Assembly (NCBI GenBank): GCA_029068655.1
Contig: JAIECF010000033.1
Span: 1-35,745, forward strand
Reading direction: 5' to 3'
DNA length: 35,745 nt
Source of the DNA: Muribaculaceae bacterium
GTDB lineage: Bacteria > Bacteroidota > Bacteroidia > Bacteroidales > Muribaculaceae
Positions within the stretch are counted from its first letter, which is position 1; each line of letters opens with the position of its first letter. The notes beneath the pieces were generated by a model that worked only from the letters and a program-made list of their open reading frames with translations, was not told where the DNA came from and searched no databases. Position numbers and translations under genes: made by a program. Shown in pieces: positions 1-9,284 of the stretch.

Positions 1-60
1 ATACATATCCGATTTGTTAAAATTTTTAAACGAGGCCCAAAGTTTAATTTATAAGTCTTT

Positions 61-102
61 AATTAATTGATCATTGATAATTGATCATTAATCATTAAAT
101 CG
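61..102. repeat. degenerate 7-bp repeat array at the 3' end of asd
   Basis: About six consecutive 7-bp units, consensus TGATCAT, with one or two changes per unit. The array overlaps the last codons and stop of asd and continues downstream. It is one of six such arrays, one in each gap of the first 7.1 kb. No hairpin terminator is visible here. Its function is unknown. Confidence 0.7.
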
Positions 103-1107
103 AGGGTCATTCTTAAGCAGCCACTGAGCGATCTGCACGGCATTCAACGCAGCTCCTTTCTTGATCTGGTCGCCTACGACCCAGAAAGTGAGCCCGTTAG
201 GATTTGCCAGATCTTTTCTCAGTCGCCCTACATACACAGGATCATGGTCGGCTACAAAGAGCGGCATGGGATACTCCTTGGCTGCCGGATTATCTACAAC
301 CACAAGACCCTCTGCTTTCTCAAATGCCTCACGCACCTGTGCTGTCTCAAGCGGCTCTTCAGTCTCAACCCAAATAGCCTCGCTGTGGGCGCGAAGCACC
401 GGAACCCGAACGCATGTAGCGCTTACGGCAATGTCGTCGCTGTGCATTATCTTGCGGGTCTCGTTAAACATCTTCATCTCCTCTTTCGTATAGTCATTGT
501 CAAGGAAGACGTCTACGTGCGGAATAAGGTTGAACGCAAGCTGATGAGCGAATTTCTCCACAGTCGGGGCTTTACCTTCCGCCAGTTCCTTGTACTGATT
601 TTCAAGCTCTGCCATTGCAGAAGCTCCCGCGCCGCTGGCCGCCTGATATGTCGCTACATGCACTTTCTTTATCTTAGAAAGATCGTCGATAGGTTTGAGT
701 GCTACAACCATCTGGATGGTAGTGCAGTTGGGATTGCCGATCACATTGCGCGGACGGTCGAGAGCGTCAGCTCCGTTGACCTCAGGAACTACGAGCGGCA
801 CATCCTTATCCATACGGAACGCAGATGAATTATCGATCATCAGTGTGCCATGGCGGGTGATGACCTTCTCATATTCTTTCGACGTTCCCGCTCCGGCCGA
901 TGTGAAGGCGATGTCCACGCCGCTGAAGTCGGAATCATGCGTGAGTTCTTCGATCACATATTTCTTTCCTCTGAACTCCATCTCGCTTCCTGCGCTTCTC
1001 TTGGAGCCGAAAAGCCGAAGATTGTCTACCGGAAAGTTCTGCTCGTCAAGCACGCGAAGGAACTCATGGCCTACCGCTCCGCTTGCGCCTACTATTGCTA
1101 CATTCAT
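88..1107 (-). CDS. asd: aspartate-semialdehyde dehydrogenase
   Basis: This enzyme makes L-aspartate 4-semialdehyde from aspartyl phosphate with NADPH, a branch point to lysine/diaminopimelate, threonine and methionine. It acts in the cytoplasm. The 339-aa length is normal for the family. The N-terminus carries the nucleotide-binding motif GASGAVG (residues 7-13). The catalytic cysteine is in NPNCTT (Cys128) and the active-site histidine in RAHSEAIW (His241). The start is the first Met of the conserved [10 protein letters not shown] beginning. The gene lies 63 bp downstream of fabD on the same strand with no terminator between, so the two may be co-transcribed. Its 3' end runs into a 7-bp repeat array. 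The identification is firm. Confidence 0.97.
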   Translation of the reverse strand: MNVAIVGASGAVGHEFLRVLDEQNFPVDNLRLFGSKRSAGSEMEFRGKKYVIEELTHDSDFSGVDIAFTSAGAGTSKEYEKVITRHGTLMIDNSSAFRMDKDVPLVVPEVNGADALDRPRNVIGNPNCTTIQMVVALKPIDDLSKIKKVHVATYQAASGAGASAMAELENQYKELAEGKAPTVEKFAHQLAFNLIPHVDVFLDNDYTKEEMKMFNETRKIMHSDDIAVSATCVRVPVLRAHSEAIWVETEEPLETAQVREAFEKAEGLVVVDNPAAKEYPMPLFVADHDPVYVGRLRKDLANPNGLTFWVVGDQIKKGAALNAVQIAQWLLKNDPRFND

Positions 1108-1141
1108 ATTCTATTCTTTTATAATATGCAATAGCACTTTA

Positions 1142-1176
1142 ATTATGCATTATGCATTCTGAATTCTGCATTAAGA
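1142..1176. repeat. degenerate 7-bp repeat array between fabD and asd
   Basis: Five consecutive heptamers begin at 1142. The first two are identical (ATTATGC) and the others are variants such as ATTCTGC. The array starts at the fabD stop codon and extends towards asd, so it would be transcribed if fabD and asd form one unit. It contains small palindromes (ATGCAT, GAATTC) but no GC-rich hairpin. Confidence 0.75.
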
Positions 1177-2049
1177 CAAGCCGCTTGTCTTTACTGTCTT
1201 GTTAATCTTCTTTACGAGACCCTGAAGCACATTGCCCGGACCGAGCTCGATGAATTCATCAGCGCCGTCTGCGATCATTGCCTCTACGTCCTGAGTCCAG
1301 CGTACGGCACCTGTCAGCTGCTTGATGAGATTAGCCTTGATTTCTTCCGGATCTGTGTGGGGTTTGCCGTCTACATTCTGATATACGGGACATTTCGGAG
1401 TCTCAAACCTTGCTGCCTCGATTGCTTCTGTAAGCTCTTCCTGTGCGGGCTGCATGAGAGGAGAGTGGAATGCACCGCCTACCTTAAGTTTCAGAGCTCG
1501 TTTTGCCCCTGCGGCGAGAAGCTGCTCGCAAGCCTTGTCGATACCTTCGATTGATCCTGAGATCACAACCTGTCCGGGACAGTTGTAGTTGGCGGGAGCC
1601 ACTACTTCGTCGATACCCGCGCATATCTCCTCTACCTTGGCATCCGGAAGAGCGAGAACAGCGGCCATTGTCGACGGCTGCTTCTCGCAGGCCTTCTGCA
1701 TGGCGTGAGCTCGCTTGCTGACGAGCTTCAGACCTTCTTCGAAGCTTAAGGCTCCGGAAGCGACGAGTGCTGAAAACTCACCGAGGCTGTGTCCGGCCAC
1801 CATGTCGGGCTGGAATTCATCGCCTAGACTCTTGGCAAGAGCCACGCTGTGGAGGAATATAGCCGGCTGGGTCACCTTTGTCTGGCGAAGATCCTCCTCT
1901 GTGCCTTCAAACATCAGATCTGTGATACGGAAGCCAAGGATTTCATTGGCTTTCTCAAACATTTCGCGGATTTCCGCATTGCTCTCGTAGAGGTCCTTGC
2001 CCATTCCTACGAACTGGGCGCCCTGACCTGGGAAAACATATGCCTTCAT
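1171..2049 (-). CDS. fabD: malonyl-CoA:ACP transacylase
   Basis: FabD moves malonyl groups from CoA to acyl carrier protein at the start of type II fatty acid synthesis in the cytoplasm. The 292-aa protein has the N-terminal FPGQGAQ motif and the nucleophile motif GHSLGEF (Ser88). The partner histidine lies in GAFHSPLM (His195). The length is typical of stand-alone FabD. A TAATTTTG box about 65 bases upstream is a plausible promoter. The gene lies between a helicase gene and asd, with no other fatty-acid genes adjacent. The start agrees with the usual MKAYVFPGQGAQ opening. Confidence 0.97.
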   Translation of the reverse strand: MKAYVFPGQGAQFVGMGKDLYESNAEIREMFEKANEILGFRITDLMFEGTEEDLRQTKVTQPAIFLHSVALAKSLGDEFQPDMVAGHSLGEFSALVASGALSFEEGLKLVSKRAHAMQKACEKQPSTMAAVLALPDAKVEEICAGIDEVVAPANYNCPGQVVISGSIEGIDKACEQLLAAGAKRALKLKVGGAFHSPLMQPAQEELTEAIEAARFETPKCPVYQNVDGKPHTDPEEIKANLIKQLTGAVRWTQDVEAMIADGADEFIELGPGNVLQGLVKKINKTVKTSGLS

Positions 2050-2113
2050 GTGGTTTTTTTCGTTTATTAATACCTAAAATTCTTTATCTGTATCGTCGTT
2101 AAGTTTCAGAATG

Positions 2114-2121
2114 CAAAATTA
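2114..2121 (-). promoter_or_regulatory. probable -7 box for fabD
   Basis: On the minus strand this reads TAATTTTG, matching the Bacteroidetes TAnnTTTG box. Transcription would start near 2109, giving a leader of about 60 bases before the fabD start. No convincing -33 TTTG is found at the right distance, so support is moderate. Confidence 0.5.
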
Positions 2122-2138
2122 CTAAAAATAATTCAATA

Positions 2139-2173
2139 ATTTATCATTAATCATTCATAATTCATCATTAAGT
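2139..2173. repeat. degenerate 7-bp repeat array between the helicase gene and fabD
   Basis: Five consecutive heptamers based on ATTMATC begin at 2139. They include the final codons and TGA stop of the minus-strand helicase, so part of the array is translated. It lies just upstream of the fabD -7 box. Confidence 0.75.
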
Positions 2174-3582
2174 CTGACTCCTAAAAGAAATACCTTCTCG
2201 GTGGCTCTTGTCAGAGCCGTATATAGCCATCTGTAGAAGTCTGTGCCCATTGCCTCGGCCGGTATGCCCCCCATATCTATATATACGTGTCGCCACTGTC
2301 CTCCCTGGGCCTTATGGCATGTGACGCAATAGGCGTATTTAGCCTGCACGGCGTTATAATACGGATTCTCCATCGCCGCCATTATCTTCTCTGTAGGTCC
2401 GGTACCTTCTTCCTCGTCGATCACGTGCTGGAGAAACTGGTCCATCTCTGCCCTCGGAATCGCCGGACCTTCCGCCATCAGGGCACGAAGCATCACTTTT
2501 GCACTGATTTCCTGTCCGTCTGACAGAGACAGCTCAGTGTCGACAAACCATCGGCCAAACATCTTCTCAGGACGTCCCACCCATTTTACCGTGACCGTCT
2601 CTCCATTGGCGAGAAACGTCTTCATCTTGTTGATGCGTCCCCAATAATAGTCGTTTTTTGCGATTACGAGTCTGTCACCCTGCTGAAGGGGTTCCTCAGC
2701 ATACATCACGGTATTTCGTATGGCCTGGTTAAAACGGTTTGCCCGTCCGTTGCTGCGGGTGACGATCAAGGTCTCTTCAGGGCCCACGGTGTTCCAGGAT
2801 GTGCTTAGCTCATCTGCGAGATCCATGCTGCTTACAGCTTTGATATCAGGAAATCCGCTGAGTTTAAGCGGTAACTGGCCGTCGCCCGTGCCACTTGGTT
2901 CTCCATTCTGAAGGCGCTCGAGAATCTGCCTTACGATGGTGGCGTTGTAAAGGATTCCGCTTTCTGCGGCCTGGCGTACAGGCACATCGAGAGTGTGATG
3001 AAAAGGAGCGAGGCCAAGCTGTTTTAATCGGTCGAGATTCATCGCCGGAGAGTCGCTCTGGCCTACGGGTGGAAGCTGTGCGGTATCTCCTACGAGAATC
3101 ATCCTGCATCCCTGTCCGGAATATACATATCGGATAAGGTCGCGCAGCAGGCTGCCGCGGCTGCTGTCAGTGATCAGAGAGGCCTCATCTACAATATAGA
3201 CGGTGTTCTGGTCGCGGTTGGGGCTGAGTCTCACTGTCGTTCCTCTTTCAGTGGTCTCAATGTGATAGATTCGGCGGTGGATTGTAGAGGCCGGCTTTTG
3301 CGACATACCTCCCGCCACTTTTGCGGCTCTTCCTGTAGGAGCGAGCACCACACTTTTTATCTTGCAGTGGGAGAGGGCCTTTATGAGAGCAGCTATGACA
3401 CTCGTCTTGCCTGTGCCGGCATAGCCGTTCAGTACAAATACGTCGCGCCACATTCCGGCTATGACGTATTCCGCCATCTTGTAGATGGCTATAGCCTGCC
3501 CTTCGAGCGGTCTGAACGGCAGAGCTGACATCGCAAGTTCTGCCAGCTGACTTCCTGTCAGCAATGCCGAATTCCCTTCCAT
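2155..3582 (-). CDS. RecD/Pif1-like SF1 DNA helicase (AAA family ATPase)
   Basis: This is a predicted cytoplasmic ATP-dependent DNA helicase of 475 aa. Walker A is GYAGTGKT near residue 54, and Walker B reads VDEAS in YIVDEASLI. Motif III is GDTAQLPPVGQ. Near the C-terminus come the UvrD-C2-type motif CVTCHKAQGGQW and the motif VI segment YTALTRATEKV. This layout fits SF1B enzymes such as RecD, Pif1 or Dda, without the RecD2 N-terminal extension. Homologues are common in Bacteroidales as single genes, and no recB or recC gene is near. It is transcribed away from eno across a 215-bp divergent gap. The exact cellular role is not shown by the sequence. Confidence 0.88.
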   Translation of the reverse strand: MEGNSALLTGSQLAELAMSALPFRPLEGQAIAIYKMAEYVIAGMWRDVFVLNGYAGTGKTSVIAALIKALSHCKIKSVVLAPTGRAAKVAGGMSQKPASTIHRRIYHIETTERGTTVRLSPNRDQNTVYIVDEASLITDSSRGSLLRDLIRYVYSGQGCRMILVGDTAQLPPVGQSDSPAMNLDRLKQLGLAPFHHTLDVPVRQAAESGILYNATIVRQILERLQNGEPSGTGDGQLPLKLSGFPDIKAVSSMDLADELSTSWNTVGPEETLIVTRSNGRANRFNQAIRNTVMYAEEPLQQGDRLVIAKNDYYWGRINKMKTFLANGETVTVKWVGRPEKMFGRWFVDTELSLSDGQEISAKVMLRALMAEGPAIPRAEMDQFLQHVIDEEEGTGPTEKIMAAMENPYYNAVQAKYAYCVTCHKAQGGQWRHVYIDMGGIPAEAMGTDFYRWLYTALTRATEKVFLLGVRLNDEL

Positions 3583-3658
3583 GTCTTATTAACGCTGCAT
3601 ATACCATGTTTATTAAAAAAATTTACCTGTTTTCTTTCATTATGTCAGAAAAAATCAC

Positions 3659-3666
3659 TATCTTTG
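3659..3666 (+). promoter_or_regulatory. probable -7 box for eno
   Basis: TATCTTTG matches TAnnTTTG. Transcription would begin near 3672, about 125 bases before the eno start, so the leader would include the 7-bp repeat array at 3729-3763. The -33 region is poor. Confidence 0.5.
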
Positions 3667-3728
3667 CCGATTGAAAGGGACACCCTCCAGGCCTTCCTTT
3701 TCATAAGTGATTAGTGATTTTAATTAAG

Positions 3729-3763
3729 CTTTAATCTTTAATCATTTATCTTTAAAATTAAGT
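3729..3763. repeat. degenerate 7-bp repeat array upstream of eno
   Basis: Five consecutive heptamers begin at 3729. The first two are CTTTAAT, followed by variants. The array lies in the predicted eno leader, in the divergent gap between the helicase gene and eno. Confidence 0.7.
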
Positions 3764-3767
3764 ATAA

Positions 3768-5099
<1,332 letters not shown>

Positions 5100-5125
5100 T
5101 ACTTGCACCAACATAAACGATAATG

Positions 5126-5157
5126 GGAGTCTGACTTGTGTCAGACTCCTTTTTTTA
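5126..5157 (+). terminator. rho-independent terminator of eno
   Basis: A 9-bp perfect stem, GGAGTCTGA with TCAGACTCC, encloses a 6-base loop and is followed by a run of eight T. It begins about 27 bases after the eno stop. Confidence 0.9.
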
Positions 5158-5239
5158 TCTAAACTTATGTCTCTCTTTATTGTTGATATTGTTAAATGTA
5201 GATAAAAATTGTAATTGTCGCTTAATTCCCATTATCAAA

Positions 5240-5274
5240 TCTTTAATCTTTTATATTTAATCTTTATAAACAAT
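5240..5274. repeat. degenerate 7-bp repeat array upstream of the exchanger gene
   Basis: Four to five consecutive heptamers based on TCTTTAA begin at 5240 and run up to the start codon of the exchanger gene. The array follows the eno terminator, so it would be the leader or promoter region of the next gene. Confidence 0.7.
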
Positions 5275-6979
5275 GTGGTTTGTTGAAGCATTGAGGCATA
5301 CGCCTGCTCTGGCTGTGTTTCTCACTATAGGTATCGGATTCTGGCTCGGAAAGTTGAAGTTCAAGGGTATAGCACTCGGGACAGTGACTTCCGTGCTTAT
5401 TGTAGGAGTGCTTGTCGGTCAACTTGACATAGAGGTCGGAGGCCCCCTCAAGACTGTCTCTTTCCTGCTCTTTCTTTTCTGTATAGGCTATAGTGTGGGT
5501 CCTCAGTTCTTCAAATCTTTACGTGGCGACGGACTTAAAGAAGTGCTTTTCGCCGTAGTAGTCTGCGTGCTAATCCTGGGCGCATCGGTAGGCGTATCAT
5601 TCTGGTTCGGATTGAATCCCGGCCAGGCTGCCGGCATGATGGCCGGCGCTTCCACTGCCTCCCCGATCGTCGGGGCCGCTGAGGATACGGTCAATTCTTT
5701 ATCCGGTTCTCCCGAAGCTATAAAAGCAATGGTGGCGGCTATCCCCGTATGCTATGCCATGACATATGTGTTCGGAACTCTTGGCGCCGTATGGCTTCTC
5801 GGCTATGTGGGCCCGGCTATGATGGGTGGTCTTGATAAGGTAAAGGCGATGACGCGCGAGCTCGAGAAGACTCTAAGTCCGGTATCCGGTAGCGGAGATC
5901 CGGCAAGCTTCAATGCCTGCCGTCCGGTGGCCTTCCGCGCTTTCGAGGCGTCAGGCGAATGGATGTCGCAGTCAAGAACAGTAGCTGAACTCGAAGCTGA
6001 ATTTGAGAAGCAGGAGCGGCGCGTCACGGTGGAGCGTATAAAACGCTCTGCCGACGGCATGACAATAGACGACATAACCCCCGATACATCTATATACAAA
6101 GGCGATCTTATAGCTCTTGCTGCCAGGAGGGAGATGATAGTCGGTGATCATAGCTGGCTTGGCCATGAGGTAGCAGGAGTAGAACTGCTTTCCTTCCCTG
6201 TTGAGGATGTTGATGTGACAGTAGCTGGGAAATTTCATGAGACTACGGTACATCAGCTTATGGAAGAACGCTGGATGGATGGCGTCGACATCAAGAAGAT
6301 AGTCAGAAACGACGTCGCTCTCAATCCGCTCGGTGGCGCGGTAGTGAAGCCGGGCGACATACTCGAACTTGTAGGCACGAAGAAATGCCTCGACAGGGCT
6401 GCAAAGGAGATAGGATATGCGGATCCTCGTACCCTCGCTACAGATTTTGTCTTCATCGGACTCGGTATTCTTCTCGGTGGTCTGCTGGGGGCGTTAGCCG
6501 TGAAGATCGGCGCCGTGTCGGTAAGTCTTGGAGCTAGCGGAGGTGCGCTTGTAGTAGGTCTTGTATTAGGGTGGCTAAGGTCGAAGCGTCCGGTATTTGG
6601 TTCCATACCGAAGGCCTCTCTCTGGGTCTTCAATAATCTCGGGCTCAACATGTATATCGCTGTCATAGGCATCGCTTCCGGTCCTTCGTTCATCAGTGCC
6701 TTCTCGGAAGTCGGTCCTAAGATCTTTATCGCCGGCCTTATCGTGACTCTGGTTCCTCTCTTCCTTTCGATACTCATAGGGCATAAGGTCTTTAAGTTTC
6801 ATCCTGCAGTCACTCTCGGATGCTGTGCAGGAGCAAGAAAAACAACAGCTGGCCTCGGTGCCGTGCAGGAGAGGCTCGGAAGCTCCGTGCCGGCTTTGGG
6901 ATATACCATTACATATGCCGTATCCAACACCCTTCTGATTATTTTCGGCATAATCCTTGTGATAGTCACAAGTCTGTAG
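5273..6979 (+). CDS. AspT/YidE-family putative transporter
   Basis: This 568-aa inner-membrane protein has the aspartate:alanine exchanger family layout. A hydrophobic half of about five or six segments (residues 8-185) is followed by a soluble middle of about 170 residues that looks like two TrkA-C/RCK_C domains. A second hydrophobic half runs to the C-terminus. The paired family motifs are GASTASPIVGAAEDTV in the first half and CCAGARKTTAGLGAVQERLGS in the second. Family members include AspT, which exchanges aspartate and alanine, and uncharacterised YidE and YbjL. Substrate cannot be read from sequence. It follows the eno terminator and has its own terminator, so it is probably transcribed alone. 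Confidence 0.9.
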   Translation: MWFVEALRHTPALAVFLTIGIGFWLGKLKFKGIALGTVTSVLIVGVLVGQLDIEVGGPLKTVSFLLFLFCIGYSVGPQFFKSLRGDGLKEVLFAVVVCVLILGASVGVSFWFGLNPGQAAGMMAGASTASPIVGAAEDTVNSLSGSPEAIKAMVAAIPVCYAMTYVFGTLGAVWLLGYVGPAMMGGLDKVKAMTRELEKTLSPVSGSGDPASFNACRPVAFRAFEASGEWMSQSRTVAELEAEFEKQERRVTVERIKRSADGMTIDDITPDTSIYKGDLIALAARREMIVGDHSWLGHEVAGVELLSFPVEDVDVTVAGKFHETTVHQLMEERWMDGVDIKKIVRNDVALNPLGGAVVKPGDILELVGTKKCLDRAAKEIGYADPRTLATDFVFIGLGILLGGLLGALAVKIGAVSVSLGASGGALVVGLVLGWLRSKRPVFGSIPKASLWVFNNLGLNMYIAVIGIASGPSFISAFSEVGPKIFIAGLIVTLVPLFLSILIGHKVFKFHPAVTLGCCAGARKTTAGLGAVQERLGSSVPALGYTITYAVSNTLLIIFGIILVIVTSL

Positions 6980-7014
6980 CGCCATCCCGGTTCTACATTC
7001 CCCCGATGGCTTAA

Positions 7015-7049
7015 AGCTGATGACTGATAGCTGACAGCCTGTAGTTTCC
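7015..7049. repeat. degenerate 7-bp repeat array downstream of the exchanger gene
   Basis: About four heptamers based on AGCTGAT begin at 7015, between the exchanger stop and its terminator. It has the same 7-bp period as the other five arrays but a different and less AT-rich unit. Confidence 0.65.
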
Positions 7050-7070
7050 GTTTATACAAAAACTTTTTTC

Positions 7071-7098
7071 AAAATCCGGATACGTTCCGGATTTTTTT
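7071..7098 (+). terminator. terminator of the exchanger gene
   Basis: An 8-bp stem, AATCCGGA with TCCGGATT, has a 5-base loop and is followed by a T run. The T run ends just before the -7 box of the next gene, so terminator and promoter abut. Confidence 0.85.
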
Positions 7099-7100
7099 AT

Positions 7101-7108
7101 TAATTTTG
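7101..7108 (+). promoter_or_regulatory. probable -7 box for the GH43-type gene
   Basis: TAATTTTG matches TAnnTTTG, with transcription predicted near 7114 and a leader of about 38 bases. The -33 position falls inside the upstream terminator stem and lacks a clear TTTG. Confidence 0.55.
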
Positions 7109-7151
7109 TATCAAGCAAAATATTGTTTCATAATTTAATTTTTATCTTACC

Positions 7152-9215
7152 ATGAATCATACGAAAACCGTCCTCCACGGACTCGCCGTGATAGCTTTAT
7201 GCTCGGCGGGAGTGTTGGGCATTTCCGCAGACATGTCTGCCAACGACAAGGCAGGAGTCGGTAATCCCTATCTTCCATTGTGGGAACATCTTCCCGACGG
7301 AGAGCCCCGAGTATTTGAGGATCCGGACAATCCGGGTAAATTCCGGGCTTACATCATTGGATCGCACGACCTTCGACTGAGAGACTATTGTGGACCCGAT
7401 ATCCGCATGTGGTCGGCACCTGTCGAAGATCTCACCGACTGGCGAGATGAAGGTCCGATATTCACCTACGAGAAAGATGGAAAATGGGACGTCATGTTTG
7501 CTCCTGATCTTGTAGAGGTGCGCGACAGAAAGGGAAACAAAGAATATTATCTCTATCCCCACAGCCGCGGTCCACGCAGGGAAGCCATGGTGTGCAAGGG
7601 AAGCCGTCCCGATGGTCCATTTACTCCGGTCAATCTCAATGCCGACGGGTCGGCAGTAGTGGAAGGAAGCATCCTCGGATTTGATCCCTCTATCTATATT
7701 GAGCAGATCACCGATAAGAAAGATCCTGATTATAAGAAAGGTTTCCGCGCCTATGGATTCTGGGGTTTCCAGCATTCCAGTGCTGCAGAGCTTGACCAGA
7801 ACACAATGTATTCCGTACGCCCGGGCACAGAGATCATTCCCTATTTCATGCCTGCAAGCGCACGCTATGGAGAAATAAAGGATCCTGCCGGCACTGAATA
7901 TCCTGCTCTGTATAGCGAGCAGAATCCCGGCGACTTCAATTTCTTCGAGGCATCGTCGATCAGAAAGGTCGGTAATAAATACGTGATGATCTTCTCCGGC
8001 TATTCTGGCCCGGACTATGGACTTCCGAGCACTAACTCAACCTTGCGTTACGCTTATGCAGACTCTCCGCTCGGTCCCTGGCGCAGCGGGGGAGTGCTGG
8101 TAGACTCTCGGGGTATAGTACTGAATGAGGATGGCACCGCACTAAAGGAGACTAACGCAGCACACAATACTCATGGTTCTCTTCAGGAGATCAACGGACA
8201 GTGGTATGTCTTCTATCATCGTCCTCCACGTGGATTCGGGTTCGCCCGCCAGGCGATGGTGGCTCCCGTCAAGATTGAATGGGATAAGAAGAAAGTGGCC
8301 GACGGAGGTACAGTGACCATTACCGGCTATGATCCCTATGCGCCCGACGAGAAGTGGACGGCTGCGGCTTCAAACGGCGACGTCTATCCCGGTGCCGAAG
8401 TCACTTCAGAGGGTTTTCAGATTTTTGGGCTCGATCCCTATAAGTTCTATGATGCCGGTTACGCATGCTATCTGTCAAACATCGGATCCATGCAGGATAC
8501 ATGGGACATCTGGGATCCAAATATGAAGGTCAATATGAATGGAGGCGACATAGTGGGCTATAAGTATTTCGGCTTCGGTGGTCTTGACAAGGCTACAAAA
8601 GGACTTAAGCCATTTGAGGGCACAAATCCCGGCAACGCATCTGAGTTTAATGTTTTCCTCACTCCTCTTGCTCCATGGCCTGTTAAGCTGAGCGTTATGC
8701 TCGACGGACCTTACGACAACGATACCTGGAAAGGAAAGAAGATCGGAGAGATAGTGGTGCCTGCCGTCACTCCGCGCGAGGTGACGAAATTTACTGTCGA
8801 CGTCTCGGATGCAGTAGATAATCTTGACGGAAAGCATGCCGTATATCTCGTTGCAGAAGGAGCTCCCGGACGTCCTGCAGTTGCCCTCAACGGCGTAGGA
8901 TTCAGCAGGAAGGGTGATCCGCTGGAATATTCTCACGCTCCCGAGGTTACTATCGCAGTGAATGGGGTTGCCCTCAATCTTCCCGAATATCCTACGCGTT
9001 CTACTAATGAAAACGGTTATACGGGCTATGACAGGTATGATGTCGGCTATTCCCTTCTTTCCGATAAGACACCTGAGGTAGCTGCCATATGCTCTGATCC
9101 GAAGGTAAACATTGAGGTTATCCAGCCTAAATCAGCCAACGACAATGCAGTGGTGACTTTCGATAGAAACGGAGTTGTCAAAACCTACACTCTGATACCT
9201 ACGCCTAAACATTAA
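7152..9215 (+). CDS. exported GH43-type glycoside hydrolase
   Basis: This 687-aa protein is predicted to be exported: residues 1-27 form a signal peptide with a hydrophobic core. The first 400 or so residues have five-bladed GH43/GH62-like features. Asp119 lies in MFAPDLVEV, Glu266 in FFEASSIRKVGNKYVMIFSG is a candidate general acid, and a histidine follows in AHNTHGSLQEINGQWYVFYH. The rest (about 400-610) is all-beta and resembles an accessory carbohydrate-binding region. A short beta domain ends the protein. GH43 members mostly act on arabinose- or xylose-containing glycans, but substrate is not determined here. The gene stands alone between terminators, without a SusC/SusD pair. Confidence 0.78.
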   Translation: MNHTKTVLHGLAVIALCSAGVLGISADMSANDKAGVGNPYLPLWEHLPDGEPRVFEDPDNPGKFRAYIIGSHDLRLRDYCGPDIRMWSAPVEDLTDWRDEGPIFTYEKDGKWDVMFAPDLVEVRDRKGNKEYYLYPHSRGPRREAMVCKGSRPDGPFTPVNLNADGSAVVEGSILGFDPSIYIEQITDKKDPDYKKGFRAYGFWGFQHSSAAELDQNTMYSVRPGTEIIPYFMPASARYGEIKDPAGTEYPALYSEQNPGDFNFFEASSIRKVGNKYVMIFSGYSGPDYGLPSTNSTLRYAYADSPLGPWRSGGVLVDSRGIVLNEDGTALKETNAAHNTHGSLQEINGQWYVFYHRPPRGFGFARQAMVAPVKIEWDKKKVADGGTVTITGYDPYAPDEKWTAAASNGDVYPGAEVTSEGFQIFGLDPYKFYDAGYACYLSNIGSMQDTWDIWDPNMKVNMNGGDIVGYKYFGFGGLDKATKGLKPFEGTNPGNASEFNVFLTPLAPWPVKLSVMLDGPYDNDTWKGKKIGEIVVPAVTPREVTKFTVDVSDAVDNLDGKHAVYLVAEGAPGRPAVALNGVGFSRKGDPLEYSHAPEVTIAVNGVALNLPEYPTRSTNENGYTGYDRYDVGYSLLSDKTPEVAAICSDPKVNIEVIQPKSANDNAVVTFDRNGVVKTYTLIPTPKH

Positions 9216-9226
9216 TTATCAGCAAA

Positions 9227-9268
9227 TAAAAAATCCCGGAATCGGTAAAGATTCCGGGATTTTTTATT
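9227..9268. terminator. bidirectional terminator between convergent genes
   Basis: A 10-bp perfect stem, ATCCCGGAAT with ATTCCGGGAT, has an 8-base loop. An A run precedes it and a T run follows it, so it can end transcription from both the GH43-type gene and the convergent repeat-protein gene. Confidence 0.9.
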
Positions 9269-9284
9269 TAGTCTGATCTGTCGC

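Noticed and set aside
3257-3607. Minus-strand 116-codon frame overlapping the RecD/Pif1-like helicase
   Set aside because: It is a shadow of the helicase gene in another frame, with Arg/Ser-rich composition and no domain features.
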